64,000 bases of DNA from Lacibacter cauensis (lineage in GTDB: Bacteria > Bacteroidota > Bacteroidia > Chitinophagales > Chitinophagaceae). The notes under the pieces are model-generated. The model was not told the origin of the DNA and searched no databases. It was given only the letters and a program-made list of their open reading frames with translations. Both the position numbers and the translations under genes were made by a program. Each line of letters opens with the position of its first letter. Position 1 is the stretch's first letter. Below, piece after piece: positions 28,091 to 36,237 of this stretch. The DNA lies in NCBI RefSeq assembly GCF_007830055.1, contig NZ_VLLE01000002.1:941953-1005952 (forward strand), written 5' to 3'.

Positions 28091-29530
28091 ATGAAAAAAT
28101 ACTCGTTGCTTTCCTTTTTTCTGGTTTCAGTATGTACAATTACACATGCCCAGAAAATACAATACTGCAAAGGAATAGTAAAAACGCCTGGTAAAGGTTT
28201 TGTGCGGTTGTTGGCCGGAGTAAACGGCTATCATCATTTAATTCGATTTTTACCGGAAAGTAAACCTCAAATTTTTCTTTTTAACAAAGAGCTGGTTTTA
28301 GAATCTATTATTGAACTGAATACAACAATTCATGAAAATACAGAGGTAAAAATCATTCAGTTTGAAAATGTGTATTGGTTTTATACACACACGATGAAAA
28401 CCAGTATACATCAATTACTTAAAATAGATGGCAATGGCATAATCACTGACCACTCTGACCTTTTTAAAAATCCTGCTGATTCTCTTTGGAACAAAACAAC
28501 TTCATCGTTCAATCTTACTAAAATCGGGAGTAACTTATTTGTAATAATTAATAAATATTTCGAACAGTCAAAAACTGCAAAATTTTTATTTATAAAAATT
28601 GAACCAGGAAAAAGCACATCCTTTCAAAACGAAATATCTATTGCATTTGATATCGAAAACGAAGAGTTAAAAGACATTGTCTTATTTAAAGACAAATTGT
28701 TTGTTTTAAAAACAGGAAAAGACTCCAAAGGGAACAATATACTATCTGTTTTAAAATCAGATAGTACCAATAACAAGTCTTATACAAATCAATTTGAAAG
28801 CGGAAAATACTTATTTCTTAATCCTTCATTCAGATTTGGCAAAACCGATTCATCTGTATTTATATACGCCATGATAGCTCCGCCATACGGCTTCAAAGGC
28901 GACAAACCGAGTTTATTTATGGCCAGACTCAACGAGTCGTTGAACGAAATTGTACCGGTTAAAATTCTAAAAGACGCTTTACCGGAAACAGCACTTTCGT
29001 CATTTATTATTGAAAAAGAAAACTCTGCCGGCTGGATGTGTTTTTCACAATCGCAAAAAGAATATTCAAATTATTCATCCGGCTATTTTACATCACCAAC
29101 ATCTTTATCAACTTCGTATAACTCAGCGAATGCTGCCCCATACAACTTCAATTTACCAACAGCAATCGCAGGTCAGTCAAACCCAAAAGAAATATCCTTT
29201 ACCGTCTTAAATGACCGTCTGGAAAAAGTAACCGACAGCCTGATTAAAAACAATGGAAAGAGTTTAAAAATTGACCCGCTGGCATATGCCTCGTTTGTTT
29301 TAAACGATCAGCCTTACCTTATTTTAAAACAAAATCTAACAAGGAAAAGTAAGGCGTTGATTCTATTAACACCTAACGAAAGCAATGCATTACAAACAAT
29401 ACAAATACGCTCATTCGATCGTTACGAATACTTACTTTCGTTAATGCAAACAGTAACTGGCAATGCCTTTATTGTTCCATTTACAAACAAGAAAGAAATG
29501 GGATTAATGAAAGTAACGCTTACCAATTAA
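28091..29530 (+). CDS. Secreted protein of unknown family, tandem paralogue B
   Basis: A 479-residue secreted protein (signal ends T-I-T-H-A-Q), 39 bases after paralogue A and roughly 40 percent identical by eye along its length. It has the same conserved blocks (N-G-Y-H-H-L-I, N-P-A-D-S-L-W-N, G-W-M-C-F, F-M-A-R-L-N, G-L-M-K-V-T-L-T-N). It is visibly richer in A and T and in Lys/Asn codons than paralogue A, and has a 10-15 residue Ser/Tyr/Asn-rich insertion near 320. Tandem duplication with divergence suggests two related ligands or a heterodimer. Function is unknown. Confidence 0.75.
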   Translation: MKKYSLLSFFLVSVCTITHAQKIQYCKGIVKTPGKGFVRLLAGVNGYHHLIRFLPESKPQIFLFNKELVLESIIELNTTIHENTEVKIIQFENVYWFYTHTMKTSIHQLLKIDGNGIITDHSDLFKNPADSLWNKTTSSFNLTKIGSNLFVIINKYFEQSKTAKFLFIKIEPGKSTSFQNEISIAFDIENEELKDIVLFKDKLFVLKTGKDSKGNNILSVLKSDSTNNKSYTNQFESGKYLFLNPSFRFGKTDSSVFIYAMIAPPYGFKGDKPSLFMARLNESLNEIVPVKILKDALPETALSSFIIEKENSAGWMCFSQSQKEYSNYSSGYFTSPTSLSTSYNSANAAPYNFNLPTAIAGQSNPKEISFTVLNDRLEKVTDSLIKNNGKSLKIDPLAYASFVLNDQPYLILKQNLTRKSKALILLTPNESNALQTIQIRSFDRYEYLLSLMQTVTGNAFIVPFTNKKEMGLMKVTLTN

Positions 29531-29546
29531 TTATTTTGTTCAGCAT

Positions 29547-30965
29547 ATGAAACCTGTTTATTCTTTATTCCTTCTGGCATTTTTAACCGCATCAGCTACG
29601 GGTACAGCTCAAACAAAACAGCCCAACATCATTTTCATTTTTGCCGATGATCTGGGTTATGGTGAGCTTGGTTGTTATGGTCAGCAGAAAATTGAAACAC
29701 CCAATCTTGATGCGTTGGCTGCAAAAGGAAAAAAGTTTACACAGTTCTATTCGGGCACTTCTGTTTGTGCACCATCCCGTGCTTCGTTGATGACGGGGTT
29801 GCATACAGGCCACACGCCTATTCGTGGCAACAAACAATTTGAACCCGAAGGACAAACACCATTGCCTGCATCAACCAAAACCTTTGCAAATTATCTGCAG
29901 CAAAATGGTTATGCTACTGCGTGCTTTGGCAAATGGGGAATGGGCTTTAATCAAAACAGCGGTGATCCGAATAAGAAAGGTTTTGATTTATTCTATGGGT
30001 ATAACGATCAAAGCCTGGCACATGATTTCTTTCCGCCATATTTATGGAACAATCATACAAAAGTTGATCTGTCTGTAAACAAAAAATACGATTCCGTTTA
30101 TTCTGCAGCACTCATTCAGCAGCAAGCTGTACAATACATCAATCAACAGAATAACAAACCGTTCTTCATGTATCTCTCCTACACATTACCACATGGAGAC
30201 GTCATTGGTCCGCACGATAGTTTATACAACTACTACAAACAAAAATTCAACGAACAACCACTCACCGGTGCTGCTTTAAAAACAAGACCACATAACATGC
30301 AGCCCGAGCCTTATCCGCATGCACAGTTTGCGGCCATGGTTGGCCGGCTGGATATGTATGTGGGAGAAATTGTAAAAGCAATTGAAGCAAAAGGCTTGGC
30401 CGAAAATACACTCATCATCTTCAGCAGCGATAACGGACCTCACAGAGAAAACGGTGGTGATCCGGAGTTCTTTAACAGCAATGGTATTTACCGTGGTATT
30501 AAACGTGATTTGTACGAAGGCGGCATGCGTGTACCTTTTATTGCGTACTGGCCAAACAAAATAAAACCGGCTGTTGTACAAAAGCCCTTTGCGTTGTGGG
30601 ATATGTATCCAACTTTCCTGGAACTTGCAAAAATTCCTGTTGCAGAAAAGATCGATGGCATTTCAATTGTACCAATCTTGCTTAATAAACGCAAACAAAA
30701 ACAACACGACTATTTCTATTGGGAGTTTCATGAAAACAATGGTCGACAAGCTGTATTGTGGGGCAAATGGAAAGGCGTTCGGTTAGATGTAAACAAGAAT
30801 GATGATGCGCCTGTTGAGCTGTACGATCTATCAACTGATCCATCGGAACAAAACAATCTCGCAGCCCAATACCCTGCTGTTGTGCAAAAGATCAAACAAC
30901 TGATGAAAGAAGCGCATGTCAGCAACAGCGATTGGCCATTGCTGAAAAGTGAGTTTACCAAGTAA
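29547..30965 (+). CDS. Secreted Cys-type sulfatase (arylsulfatase family)
   Basis: A 472-residue sulfatase with signal peptide (A-S-A-T-G-T-A-Q). The S1-type signature C-A-P-S-R (Cys74 to Arg78) is present; the Cys must be converted to formylglycine by an anaerobic sulfatase-maturating enzyme, not encoded here. Metal-binding Asp pair in I-F-A-D-D-L-G-Y-G near the N terminus, and S-S-D-N-G-P-H near 300. It likely removes sulfate esters from sugars released by the GH105 and GH2 enzymes of the same operon. Last gene of the plus-strand operon, with the cytidine deaminase gene converging 4 bases away. Confidence 0.92.
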   Translation: MKPVYSLFLLAFLTASATGTAQTKQPNIIFIFADDLGYGELGCYGQQKIETPNLDALAAKGKKFTQFYSGTSVCAPSRASLMTGLHTGHTPIRGNKQFEPEGQTPLPASTKTFANYLQQNGYATACFGKWGMGFNQNSGDPNKKGFDLFYGYNDQSLAHDFFPPYLWNNHTKVDLSVNKKYDSVYSAALIQQQAVQYINQQNNKPFFMYLSYTLPHGDVIGPHDSLYNYYKQKFNEQPLTGAALKTRPHNMQPEPYPHAQFAAMVGRLDMYVGEIVKAIEAKGLAENTLIIFSSDNGPHRENGGDPEFFNSNGIYRGIKRDLYEGGMRVPFIAYWPNKIKPAVVQKPFALWDMYPTFLELAKIPVAEKIDGISIVPILLNKRKQKQHDYFYWEFHENNGRQAVLWGKWKGVRLDVNKNDDAPVELYDLSTDPSEQNNLAAQYPAVVQKIKQLMKEAHVSNSDWPLLKSEFTK

Positions 30966-30969
30966 ACTG

Positions 30970-31455
30970 TTATTGCAGATCGGTACTGGTAAAACTCAAT
31001 GGCAACAACATCGCCGCATCGGGTATAATAAATACTTTGCCATGCATACCACCCAATATCAAACGGATCGGTTGCTTGGTTTTTTCCCTAAACTCCTGCA
31101 ATGCCTGCCGGCAAATGCCACATGGAGAAATCGGATGATTGCTCTCGCCATTATTGTTGAAATAGCTGATGGCAATTGTTTCAATTGGCATTTTCGGATA
31201 AAGTGATGATACCGATGCCAGCACGACTCTTTCGGCACAAAGCCCGGCAGGAAAAGAGGCGTTTTCCTGGTTGCTGCCGGCAATAATCTCTCCATTGTTG
31301 AGCTTGGCAACAGCACCCACCTGGAAACGGGAATAGGGTGCATAAGCATGCTGAGTTACTTCTCTGGCCTCATCTAAAAGCCATTTATCTTCTTCTGTGA
31401 GGTCGTCGATACTCTCGTACACCTCGTAATCAAACTGGTATTCTTTTTTATTCAT
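30970..31455 (-). CDS. cdd: Cytidine deaminase
   Basis: Deaminates cytidine and deoxycytidine in pyrimidine salvage. The 161-residue protein has the zinc site of the homotetrameric class: Cys73-Ala-Glu75 (Glu is the proton shuttle) and P-C-G-I-C-R with Cys112 and Cys115. The ATG at 31455 is chosen; the longer frame would read through the terminator hairpin at 31477-31499. It has about 25 extra N-terminal residues relative to short bacterial enzymes. Confidence 0.93.
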   Translation of the reverse strand: MNKKEYQFDYEVYESIDDLTEEDKWLLDEAREVTQHAYAPYSRFQVGAVAKLNNGEIIAGSNQENASFPAGLCAERVVLASVSSLYPKMPIETIAISYFNNNGESNHPISPCGICRQALQEFREKTKQPIRLILGGMHGKVFIIPDAAMLLPLSFTSTDLQ

Positions 31456-31476
31456 GGTCACCTGTTTAGACAAAAA

Positions 31477-31499
31477 ATCCCCCGAACATGTCGGAGGAT
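31477..31499 (-). terminator. Intrinsic terminator after lepB, just ahead of cdd
   Basis: Nine-base-pair stem (one G-U pair on the minus strand), 5-base loop, then six U residues. It is only 21 bases before the cdd ATG, so it could also act as an attenuator for cdd. Confidence 0.6.
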
Positions 31500-31532
31500 C
31501 CATCATAAAAGCTCGGTATCAAATATAAGTTA

Positions 31533-33077
31533 TTATTTGATTGAACGGAAAATCCTGTTCCATCTCGGGCCTTTGTTCCAGCTAAAGAAAATGAGGGAAG
31601 CCTTGCCCACCACATGATCTTCGGGTACAAAACCCCAATAACGGCTGTCGAGTGAGTTATGGCGGTTGTCGCCCATTAACCAATAGTAATCCAGTTTAAA
31701 GGTGTACTTATCTGTAGCCGTTCCGTTTACATAGAACTTGCCGTCCTTCATTTCAAAATCGTTGTGCTCGTAGGTGCGGATTACACGCTCATAACGGCTG
31801 TAATTTTCAGCTGTGAGCTGAATAGTGGCTCCTTTCTTTGGAATAAACAACGGACCATAATTATCAATTGTCCATTTGCAATACACGCTGTCATTCGGGT
31901 ACACATCAATACCGCCAATGCCTCTGGTATCTTTTTCGTAAGCATAGTTTACTGGTGTAAGCGATTCAACAAACGAGAGTCTGCTGAAAATACCAACCTG
32001 TTCTTTGGTTAAAAATATTTCGTAAAGATTATTACCAAGGTCTCTTACTTCACCGGCATCTGCACGAATACCATACTCTTCTTCAATTGCAGTATAATCT
32101 AAAGGCTGGCCTTTTGTTTTCAGCACATAATTCGTTTCCGAATGCGGAGGTGTTTCACCCGGCTTGCCGTTAATGAACACCACACCATTTCTAATTTCAA
32201 GTGTGTCGCCGGCAACAGCTACTGCACGTTTAATAAAATTCTCACGCTTATCAACCGGGCGTGTAATAATAATGTCGCCGTAAGCATCCCATAATGCATT
32301 TCTGTTACCGTTAAACTCGCTGCGCAACGCATCGTAATAGGTTACTTTCGATCCGTAACGTTCCTCATCATTAATAACCGTATCGCCTACCGGCAAGTTA
32401 AACACCACCACATCGTTCCGCTTTACCTGCTTGGCAAACCATCTCCTGTAATCGAGTTTGATCCACTCTAAATACGATTTTGTTTTAACGATGGGTAGTG
32501 TGTGATGCACCAACGGAAATGCCAATGGTGTATTGGGAACACGTGTGCCGTATGCCGTTTTGCTTACAAACAGAAAATCGTTTACCAGCAATGAACGTTC
32601 CATTGACGGTGTAGGAATAACATACGCTTCAAAAATGAACATGCGGATAAGCCCTGCAGCAACGATGGCAAAAATGGCAGCATCAACCCACTCACGTACA
32701 GTTGACTTTTTGTGAGCCGTAATCGCTTCGGGTCCGAGGTACTTATCTGTTTTATTAAATCCGAGGTAAATAAAGTAAAGTGGTGAAATGAGCACAGTTA
32801 AGGCATGTTCCCAAAATTTAAACTTGCCATATGCCTTTACAAAATCGATAATGATGGCGATAGAGACAAACCAACCAACGATCGGCAAAAACTGCAGGAA
32901 GAACCAATACTTCTTCATACCGGCGAGCTCTACCATTACCCATGTATTGTAAAAAGGAACAAGTGCTTTCCAGGGAGCAACACCTGCTTTTTTAAACATG
33001 CCATACAAACCAACGGCAGGCAACAGTATTACCAGTAAGCCAATCAAGAAGATTCCTAAAATTTCATTTCCTTCCAT
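31533..33077 (-). CDS. lepB: Signal peptidase I with N-terminal membrane domain
   Basis: Cleaves signal peptides of exported proteins at the inner membrane. The 514-residue protein starts with an extra membrane region of three to four helices (about 5-110, DUF5684-like), then a membrane anchor and the S26 catalytic domain. Ser158 in P-T-P-S-M-E and Lys283 in F-I-K-R-A-V-A form the catalytic dyad; G-D-N-R-H-N-S-L-D-S-R-Y-W-G closes the domain. The Ser-Lys spacing of 125 residues is more than twice that of E. coli LepB, pointing to a large insertion. A TACATTTG box lies 21 bases upstream of the ATG. Confidence 0.95.
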   Translation of the reverse strand: MEGNEILGIFLIGLLVILLPAVGLYGMFKKAGVAPWKALVPFYNTWVMVELAGMKKYWFFLQFLPIVGWFVSIAIIIDFVKAYGKFKFWEHALTVLISPLYFIYLGFNKTDKYLGPEAITAHKKSTVREWVDAAIFAIVAAGLIRMFIFEAYVIPTPSMERSLLVNDFLFVSKTAYGTRVPNTPLAFPLVHHTLPIVKTKSYLEWIKLDYRRWFAKQVKRNDVVVFNLPVGDTVINDEERYGSKVTYYDALRSEFNGNRNALWDAYGDIIITRPVDKRENFIKRAVAVAGDTLEIRNGVVFINGKPGETPPHSETNYVLKTKGQPLDYTAIEEEYGIRADAGEVRDLGNNLYEIFLTKEQVGIFSRLSFVESLTPVNYAYEKDTRGIGGIDVYPNDSVYCKWTIDNYGPLFIPKKGATIQLTAENYSRYERVIRTYEHNDFEMKDGKFYVNGTATDKYTFKLDYYWLMGDNRHNSLDSRYWGFVPEDHVVGKASLIFFSWNKGPRWNRIFRSIK

Positions 33078-33098
33078 GCTCAGTTTTTTTATTGGTCA

Positions 33099-33106
33099 CA
33101 AATGTA
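33099..33106 (-). promoter_or_regulatory. Promoter -7 box of lepB
   Basis: Exact TAnnTTTG match (TACATTTG, minus strand), 21 bases before the lepB ATG. A good -33 TTG was not found. Confidence 0.4.
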
Positions 33107-33150
33107 AGGGTTTCGGTTTTGCAGCCCGAAACCGCTATTAAAATATTCGC

Positions 33151-33807
33151 CTATTGTTCCTGCAGACGTAACTCGTTTAAAATAATGGCACTTATTTCTG
33201 CAGCCCTGTTATAAACCATAAAATGGCCGCCACCTTTTACAATATAAGCAGCCTCCGACTTACTTACCGGGAACAGTTTATCGTTTGTACCATGTATTTG
33301 TAGATAGTTGGATGGTTTTGTTACATTGTTCCATGTTACAATTTCGTTAATGGCCCACTGCACAAAGCGGCCATCTACTTTCTTTCGAAACTGGTTGGCC
33401 ATCCTCTTTTCTGTTTTGGACACAGTACCAAGGAAATAATTTTCGATTGGATAAAACAACGGATGGGGTCTTGGTTGCAAAAGTTTATGTAGCCCCAGCT
33501 TACCTGTTGCCCGCATCCACCAGGGCAAGGCGTATTTTGTTGTTACAGATGAAACCAGGATCAGCTTTTCCAACTCCAGTAGTTTACTGATTTCTATAGC
33601 GACCATACCACCATATGAAACTCCCAGAAGAACGGGGCGCTCTTCCTGTATCGACACAGCCATACGCCGGGCATATTGCTGTATCGATTCGTTTTTCTGC
33701 GGCATCAACCAAGGAAGAACAACCAATTCGCAGCCGGGTAATGTTAGTTGCGAAAAAACTTTTTCATCGGCTCCTAAACCGCTGATGCAATAAATGCGTT
33801 GGCTCAT
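33151..33807 (-). CDS. Alpha/beta hydrolase family protein
   Basis: A 218-residue cytoplasmic protein with an alpha/beta-hydrolase core. The nucleophile elbow is G-V-S-Y-G-G-M near residue 63, and the C-terminal H in G-G-G-H-F-M near 200 is the likely catalytic His; an Asp lies in H-G-T-N-D-K-L-F. Its ATG overlaps the response-regulator stop by four bases (ATGA), so the two are translationally coupled. Substrate unknown. Confidence 0.8.
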   Translation of the reverse strand: MSQRIYCISGLGADEKVFSQLTLPGCELVVLPWLMPQKNESIQQYARRMAVSIQEERPVLLGVSYGGMVAIEISKLLELEKLILVSSVTTKYALPWWMRATGKLGLHKLLQPRPHPLFYPIENYFLGTVSKTEKRMANQFRKKVDGRFVQWAINEIVTWNNVTKPSNYLQIHGTNDKLFPVSKSEAAYIVKGGGHFMVYNRAAEISAIILNELRLQEQ

Positions 33808-34967
33808 GCACGGGGTATCACAAAATTGTACACATCTTCGGCTGTAATTGTTTTGCCCGAAAGAATCACCAAACGTTCCATTACGTTTCTGAACTCACGG
33901 ATGTTACCGCTCCAGTTATGCTTTTGCAAAGCTTCCACAGCAGCCTTATCTATTCCTTTCTTTGCCTGGCCATAATCATCTGCCACCTGTTGCAGAAAAT
34001 GGTCGGCCAGTAACGGAATATCTTCTCTGCGTTCGTTGAGCGATGGCACATGAATAATAATTACACTTAAACGATGGTATAAATCGAGACGGAAATTCTT
34101 TTCTTCAACTTCCTTCAGCAGATCTTTATTGGTTGCAGCAATAACACGCACATCCACAGTAATATCTTTTTCGCCACCTACCCTTGTGATCTTATTTTCC
34201 TGTAAGGCACGCAAAACCTTTGCCTGCGCTGTAAGACTCATATCGCCAATTTCATCCAGGAAAAGTGTACCGCCGTTGGCCTGTTCAAATTTGCCGATGC
34301 GTTGTTTAATAGCAGAAGTAAACGAACCTTTCTCATGACCAAACAATTCACTCTCGATCAACTCACCGGGAATAGCCGCACAGTTTACTTCAATGATGGG
34401 GCCGTTTGCACGGTTGCTTTTTTCGTGCATCCAGCGGGCTACCAATTCTTTACCCGAACCGTTTTCGCCGGTAATGAGTACACGGGCATCGGTTGGGGCA
34501 ACTTTATCAATCGTGTCTTTGATCTTTTTCAAAGCCGGGCTCTCACCAATCATTTCCTGCACTTTGCTCACTTTACGCTTTAGCACTTTGGTTTCGGTTA
34601 CCAGTGTTTGCTTATCCATTGCATTGCGGATAGTGATGAGCAAACGGTTGAGATCCGGTGGTTTGGCTACATAATCAAAAGCACCTTTTTTAACCGCTTC
34701 CACCGCTGTTTCAATGGTGCCATGTCCCGAAATCATGATAATGGGCACATCGGGATTTATTTCCTTTGCTTTTTCTAGAAACTCAAGGCCATCAACCTTC
34801 GGCATTTTAATATCACACAACACCACATCATAACTTTTCTCCTTCAATTTTTTTAAGCCCTCATCACCGTTTTCAGCATCTTCAATCTTATAGCCTTCGT
34901 ACGAAAGAATTTCACCTAATGTTTTCCTGATTGCTTTTTCGTCGTCGATAATTAAAATGTTGCTCAT
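33804..34967 (-). CDS. NtrC-type sigma-54 response regulator lacking a C-terminal HTH
   Basis: A 387-residue regulator: receiver domain (about 1-120, phospho-acceptor Asp52 in L-C-D-I-K-M-P) and sigma-54-interacting AAA+ domain (about 140-375). Walker A is G-E-N-G-S-G-K-E (167-174). The sigma-54 contact loop reads G-S-F-T-S-A (214-219) rather than G-A-F-T-G-A. The protein ends shortly after the AAA+ lid, with no Fis-type DNA-binding helix. No histidine kinase is adjacent. Regulation of targets may need DNA-free activation or a partner; this is inference. Confidence 0.88.
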   Translation of the reverse strand: MSNILIIDDEKAIRKTLGEILSYEGYKIEDAENGDEGLKKLKEKSYDVVLCDIKMPKVDGLEFLEKAKEINPDVPIIMISGHGTIETAVEAVKKGAFDYVAKPPDLNRLLITIRNAMDKQTLVTETKVLKRKVSKVQEMIGESPALKKIKDTIDKVAPTDARVLITGENGSGKELVARWMHEKSNRANGPIIEVNCAAIPGELIESELFGHEKGSFTSAIKQRIGKFEQANGGTLFLDEIGDMSLTAQAKVLRALQENKITRVGGEKDITVDVRVIAATNKDLLKEVEEKNFRLDLYHRLSVIIIHVPSLNERREDIPLLADHFLQQVADDYGQAKKGIDKAAVEALQKHNWSGNIREFRNVMERLVILSGKTITAEDVYNFVIPRA

Positions 34968-35036
34968 ATAGTTTAACAGATTCTTTTGTGGATTTTTTTT
35001 CGAATCGATTCAAAGCTAACCAAAAACCATGCAAGT

Positions 35037-35771
35037 ATGAATGCGGCCGCCTTTTTCTTTGCCTGCTCAGGATGCTTTTTACTTTCCCTAAACAACAAGC
35101 ATACAGTGCCCATAACAAAAACAATTAGCAGTATTCCTTTACCCGACGGATACGAACGCCTGCAGGTACAGGAAAACAGTTTTGCACACTTTCTGCGGCA
35201 ACTTCCGTTAAAAGCCGACCGCACAGTGTACCTGTACAATGGTAAACCCAAAATCAACCAGGCGGCTCAATATGCTGTGCTTGAGGTTAGTGTTGGCAAT
35301 AAGGATTTGCAGCAATGCGCAGATGCAGTGATGCGCCTGCGTGCAGAATATCTGAAAAAGCAAAACAAGCCCATTTGCTTTGCTGATAACAACCGGAAAA
35401 AATATTGCTGGGAACAATACAAAACCAGGGGCTGGCAGCCCTACTTAGATATTGTATTTGGCATGTGCGGTACTGCTTCGCTGGAAAAAGAACTCAAGCC
35501 TAAAAACTGGCAGACATTGGCAGCAGGTGATGTGTTGATCAAAGGCGGTTCACCCGGACATGCAGTGATTGTAATGGATCTGGCCCGGCATAAACAAACA
35601 GGCGAACTGATATACCTTTTAGCCCAAAGCTATATGCCGGCGCAGGATATTCATGTGCTTAAAAATACCAGCAATAAAAACCTAAATCCATGGTATTCTG
35701 CATCTTCAAATAAAATCATAGCTACGCCTGAATGGACTTTCTACGAGTCGCAACTACGTAGCTGGCCGTAG
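35037..35771 (+). CDS. DUF4846 protein, possibly papain-like (NlpC/CHAP-like) fold
   Basis: A 244-residue protein with an N-terminal signal or membrane segment (F-F-F-A-C-S-G-C-F-L-L-S-L). The ATG at 35037 is chosen over a TTG 51 bases upstream. The conserved stretch G-D-V-L-I-K-G-G-S-P-G-H-A-V-I-V-M-D and A-Q-S-Y-M-P-A-Q-D-I-H-V-L-K is the hallmark of DUF4846. The order Cys (F-G-M-C-G-T-A-S) then His (P-G-H-A-V-I) resembles NlpC/P60 or CHAP hydrolases, so a cell-wall or amide hydrolase is possible. Divergent from the response regulator. Confidence 0.8.
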   Translation: MNAAAFFFACSGCFLLSLNNKHTVPITKTISSIPLPDGYERLQVQENSFAHFLRQLPLKADRTVYLYNGKPKINQAAQYAVLEVSVGNKDLQQCADAVMRLRAEYLKKQNKPICFADNNRKKYCWEQYKTRGWQPYLDIVFGMCGTASLEKELKPKNWQTLAAGDVLIKGGSPGHAVIVMDLARHKQTGELIYLLAQSYMPAQDIHVLKNTSNKNLNPWYSASSNKIIATPEWTFYESQLRSWP

Positions 35772-35815
35772 TGTGGCATCAGTAAATACCGCTTTAAAAT
35801 ACAGGTTTTCTTCGA

Positions 35816-35846
35816 TTGCGCAGGCCAAACAGGTTATGTAGCTTTG
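35816..35846 (+). promoter_or_regulatory. Promoter of the 49-residue membrane protein gene
   Basis: TTG (35816-35818), 20-base spacer, exact TAnnTTTG match TAGCTTTG (35839-35846). The ATG is 22 bases beyond the -7 box. Confidence 0.55.
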
Positions 35847-35868
35847 TTATGTACTAAAACCAATCCCT

Positions 35869-36018
35869 ATGAAGTTGAATTCAATTTCGTCGCAACCAGC
35901 CTGGAAACTCGCAGCAAAAATTTCTGCATTGGGGCTTTCGTTAGTGTTTGTTACCTATGGCTTAGTCTGGATTATTCTAAGTACACTCCGTTTATTTGTA
36001 GAAGGTATTATGCCCTAG
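35869..36018 (+). CDS. Small single-span membrane protein, 49 residues
   Basis: ATG AAG at 35869 to TAG at 36016-36018 gives a 49-residue protein: a basic, polar N terminus (M-K-L-N-S-I-S-S-Q-P-A-W-K-L-A-A-K), then about 24 hydrophobic residues from I-S-A-L-G-L-S to I-I-L-S-T-L, then R-L-F-V-E-G-I-M-P. It has a consensus promoter directly upstream and fills an otherwise empty gap. No family recognised. A frame overlapping it (35844-36350) is compositionally poor and was rejected. Could be a regulator or accessory subunit of a membrane complex; that is speculation. Confidence 0.6.
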   Translation: MKLNSISSQPAWKLAAKISALGLSLVFVTYGLVWIILSTLRLFVEGIMP

Positions 36019-36237
36019 CGGCTCGCACAGGCCCGTTGAAAGATATAGCGACTGGACAGTTCCGGAAAAAAGAAAAGCCGGATAGAAATCCAGCTTCGTT
36101 TAAAATCCAATATCCTATGAAAAACCGAGGCAAATATGCTTCAAAAGTTTTGAATAAAAAATTCTACAGCCACTTATTTGTCCAGAATGCAAAAAAGCCG
36201 ATCAATTTGATCGGCTTTTTACTTATTGCAACTAAGG
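36019..36237. other. Intergenic region with terminator only
   Basis: Between the small membrane gene and pdhB. Apart from the bidirectional terminator at 36192-36220 I see no gene or RNA signature. Confidence 0.5.
36192..36220. terminator. Bidirectional terminator between small gene and pdhB
   Basis: Stem AAAAAGCCGATCAA with its exact complement and a one-base formal loop (in practice the inner A-T pairs open). U-runs on both strands; it lies 18 bases past the pdhB stop. Confidence 0.75.

Noticed and set aside
30952-30968. Palindrome AGTTTAC-CAA-GTAAACT at the sulfatase stop
   Set aside because: Short A/T-rich stem without a U-run; not convincing as a terminator.
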